A program made the position numbers and the translations under genes. Shown one piece after another: positions 5,190 to 6,674 of a stretch of DNA of 6,674 nt. How positions within the stretch are numbered: the first letter of the stretch is position 1; each line of letters starts with the position of its first letter. Source of the DNA: an uncultured Clostridia bacterium (GTDB lineage: Bacteria; Bacillota; Clostridia; Peptostreptococcales; Anaerovoracaceae); the NCBI GenBank assembly GCA_934278965.1, contig CAKQWL010000088.1, positions 1-6,674 of the forward strand, given 5' to 3'. The notes below the pieces were generated by a model. That model was given only the letters and a program-made list of their open reading frames with translations. It was not told the DNA's origin and did no database searches.

Positions 5190-6674
5190 ATGAAAGCTAT
5201 ACTCCCTGTTTTGGACCCCACTCGCTCCATGCCGCTCTACCTGCAGCTTTACCATTATATACGGGAAAGCATCCTCAGCGGTGAAATCCGCGAAGGCGAA
5301 AAACTGCCATCACTGCGCAGTCTGGCATCCTCCCTCGCGCTCAGTCTCACGACAATTTCCGCCGCATATGAACAGCTTGAAGTGGAAGGCTATATCACGA
5401 GCCGGCCGCAGTCCGGGTACTATGTGCGGCGCATCCCATCCGTTTTTTCCGGCATTGCCGGAATGCCGCCGCAGAATCCTTATTCCCGGCGCAGCAGCGA
5501 GTCCGCTAACAGCAAACCCGCCAACGGCGAATCCGTACAGCCTGCACCTTTCCCGGAAAGTCCCGGCCGCATAGAAGCGGCTGCACCCACCCCCGCCATG
5601 CCTTCTGCCGCATCTGCCACATCACCTGCCACGCCCTCTGCCACACCGTTTCTTTACGACCTCGCCTGCTTTGACTTCACTAAATGGAAAAAATGCATGT
5701 CCCAGGTATTCACCGAGCACGCGGACCAGCTGATGTTTGAATCCGACCCACAGGGTGAACTTTCCCTCCGGCAGGAACTCAGCCGTTACCTCTACAGTGC
5801 CCGCGGCGTTTTCTGCGACCCTTCGCAGATCGTTATCGGCGCCGGCACACAGCAGATTGCCGGCTCGCTCTCTCTCATCCTCGCTCACAACGGCATTCGC
5901 CACGCCGTCGTAGAGGACCCCGGATACCTTCCGGTGCGCAACATTTTGCGGGACCGCGGTTTTGCCGTGACACCGGTTGCGGTTGACGAAAACGGTATTC
6001 GCATCGAGAAATTGCCCATCAATATCCGAACTGCCGCGTACATCAATCCCGGCAACCAGTTCCCGACCGGAGCCGTTACTCCAATCGGAAACCGCTATCG
6101 GCTTCTGTCCTGGGCTCTCGCAAACGACAGTTTCATCATCGAGGATGATTATGACAGTGAGCTGCGTTATACCGGGAGGCCCATTCCTCCGCTCAAAAGC
6201 CTCGATACTGCAAACCGCGTGATTTATCTCGGTTCTTTTTCCTCGACCCTTTTTGCCTCCGTCAAAATCAGTTACATGGTCCTTCCGGAGCCGCTTTCCG
6301 AGATCTTTCACGAAATCAAGAACGATTACACACAAACCTGTTCAAAGGCAGAGCAGCTGACACTGGCCGCCTTCATGCAGCGAGGCCTTTATCAAATCAA
6401 CATCAAGAAACTCCGGACGCTCTACGCACAGAAGCTGCAGCATCTCCTTGCCTCGGTGCACCGATATGGGGCCGGTTTTATCACACCGCTCAATACCGCC
6501 TCCGGGATCAATATCACTCTCCGGGTTTCTTCCGGCAAAACACCGGAAACACTTGCCGCGGAAGCCGCAAGTCTCGGAATACGCGTACTTCCGGTGGACT
6601 TCCCGGCAGCACAGAGCGGCATGGGAGACGGCATTTGGAGCGGTGCCGAGAGCGGTGTTGAGGACGGTATTTGT
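5190..6674 (+). CDS. MocR/PdxR-like GntR-family regulator with aminotransferase-like domain, lacking the PLP lysine; 3' end outside the window
   Basis: The frame is open from ATG 5190 to the edge (495 codons, no stop). Residues 12-80 form a GntR winged helix-turn-helix (PLYLQLYHYIRESILSGEI, then KLPSLRSLASSL, then YEQLEVEGYI and GYYV). Residues about 82-155 are a long Ser, Ala and Pro-rich linker. From about 160 an aminotransferase fold-type I domain follows. Its marks are DPQGELSLRQEL (187-197), GAGTQQ (217-222), VEDPGY (241-246), NPGNQFPTG (286-294) and IIEDDYDSELRY (316-327). The usual GTFSKSLFP motif reads GSFSSTLFA (348-356), so Ser352 replaces the Schiff-base lysine. K359 aligns with the usual phosphate-binding Arg/Lys. 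After residue 470 the sequence becomes an acidic Gly-rich tail with 12-bp repeats. The ribosome binding site AAGGAAG lies at 5177-5183. The gene diverges from the S-component gene and probably regulates it and itself. Confidence 0.92.
   Translation, partial: MKAILPVLDPTRSMPLYLQLYHYIRESILSGEIREGEKLPSLRSLASSLALSLTTISAAYEQLEVEGYITSRPQSGYYVRRIPSVFSGIAGMPPQNPYSRRSSESANSKPANGESVQPAPFPESPGRIEAAAPTPAMPSAASATSPATPSATPFLYDLACFDFTKWKKCMSQVFTEHADQLMFESDPQGELSLRQELSRYLYSARGVFCDPSQIVIGAGTQQIAGSLSLILAHNGIRHAVVEDPGYLPVRNILRDRGFAVTPVAVDENGIRIEKLPINIRTAAYINPGNQFPTGAVTPIGNRYRLLSWALANDSFIIEDDYDSELRYTGRPIPPLKSLDTANRVIYLGSFSSTLFASVKISYMVLPEPLSEIFHEIKNDYTQTCSKAEQLTLAAFMQRGLYQINIKKLRTLYAQKLQHLLASVHRYGAGFITPLNTASGINITLRVSSGKTPETLAAEAASLGIRVLPVDFPAAQSGMGDGIWSGAESGVEDGIC
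6627..6673 (+). repeat. Short coding tandem repeats at the right edge
   Basis: AGCGGTGCCGAG (6639-6650) is followed directly by AGCGGTGTTGAG (6651-6662), encoding SGAE and SGVE. They are flanked by GACGGCATTTG (6627-6637) and GACGGTATTTG (6663-6673), which repeat at a distance of 36 bp, or 12 codons. The array may continue beyond the window. It lies near the C-terminus of the regulator, where family members normally keep conserved fold residues. Confidence 0.65.

Noticed and set aside
5622..6335. 237-codon minus-strand frame inside the regulator gene
   Set aside because: It is antisense to a frame with clear GntR and aminotransferase motifs and has no family features.

Overview
The window looks like a chromosomal stretch from a Gram-positive anaerobe of the Clostridia, perhaps a Lachnospiraceae relative. 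The grounds are strong AGGAGG-type ribosome binding sites, GAAC-N4-GTTC LexA boxes of the Firmicutes type, a solitary ECF vitamin-transporter S component beside a MocR-type regulator, and a radical SAM protein of a family common in Clostridia. Genes are moderately GC-rich and promoter regions AT-rich. Family and organism assignments rest on recognised motifs, since no database search was possible.

Layout: (1) A minus-strand gene (161-1888) encodes a radical SAM protein of the putative DNA modification/repair family, with a helix-hairpin-helix near its C-terminus. It carries a charged insert of about 100 residues and a C-terminal tail. (2) An untranslated purine-rich leader of about 420 nt lies upstream of it. 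The leader starts at a minus-strand promoter (2317-2345) flanked by two LexA boxes, so the gene is probably part of the SOS response. (3) A non-coding stretch (2350-2825) with degenerate short repeats ends in a plus-strand promoter that overlaps a perfect 12-bp palindrome. (4) A patatin-like phospholipase gene follows (2826-4058, plus strand). (5) A strong bidirectional terminator (4189-4216) separates it from the convergent gene. (6) An ECF transporter S component lies on the minus strand (4362-4892). (7) A 297-bp divergent regulatory region holds inverted repeats and three AAAGTGYT boxes. (8) A MocR/PdxR-like regulator gene (5190 onward, plus strand) runs off the right edge.

The right half probably forms a small vitamin module in which the regulator controls itself and the divergent S component. 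Vitamin B6 is the best guess for the ligand and the cargo. The regulator lacks the lysine that normally forms the Schiff base with PLP. The left half links a poorly characterised radical SAM enzyme to DNA damage through its promoter. Low-complexity insertions recur inside otherwise conserved proteins: the radical SAM insert, the patatin Ser/Lys loop, the regulator's Ala/Pro linker and its repeat-bearing C-terminus.
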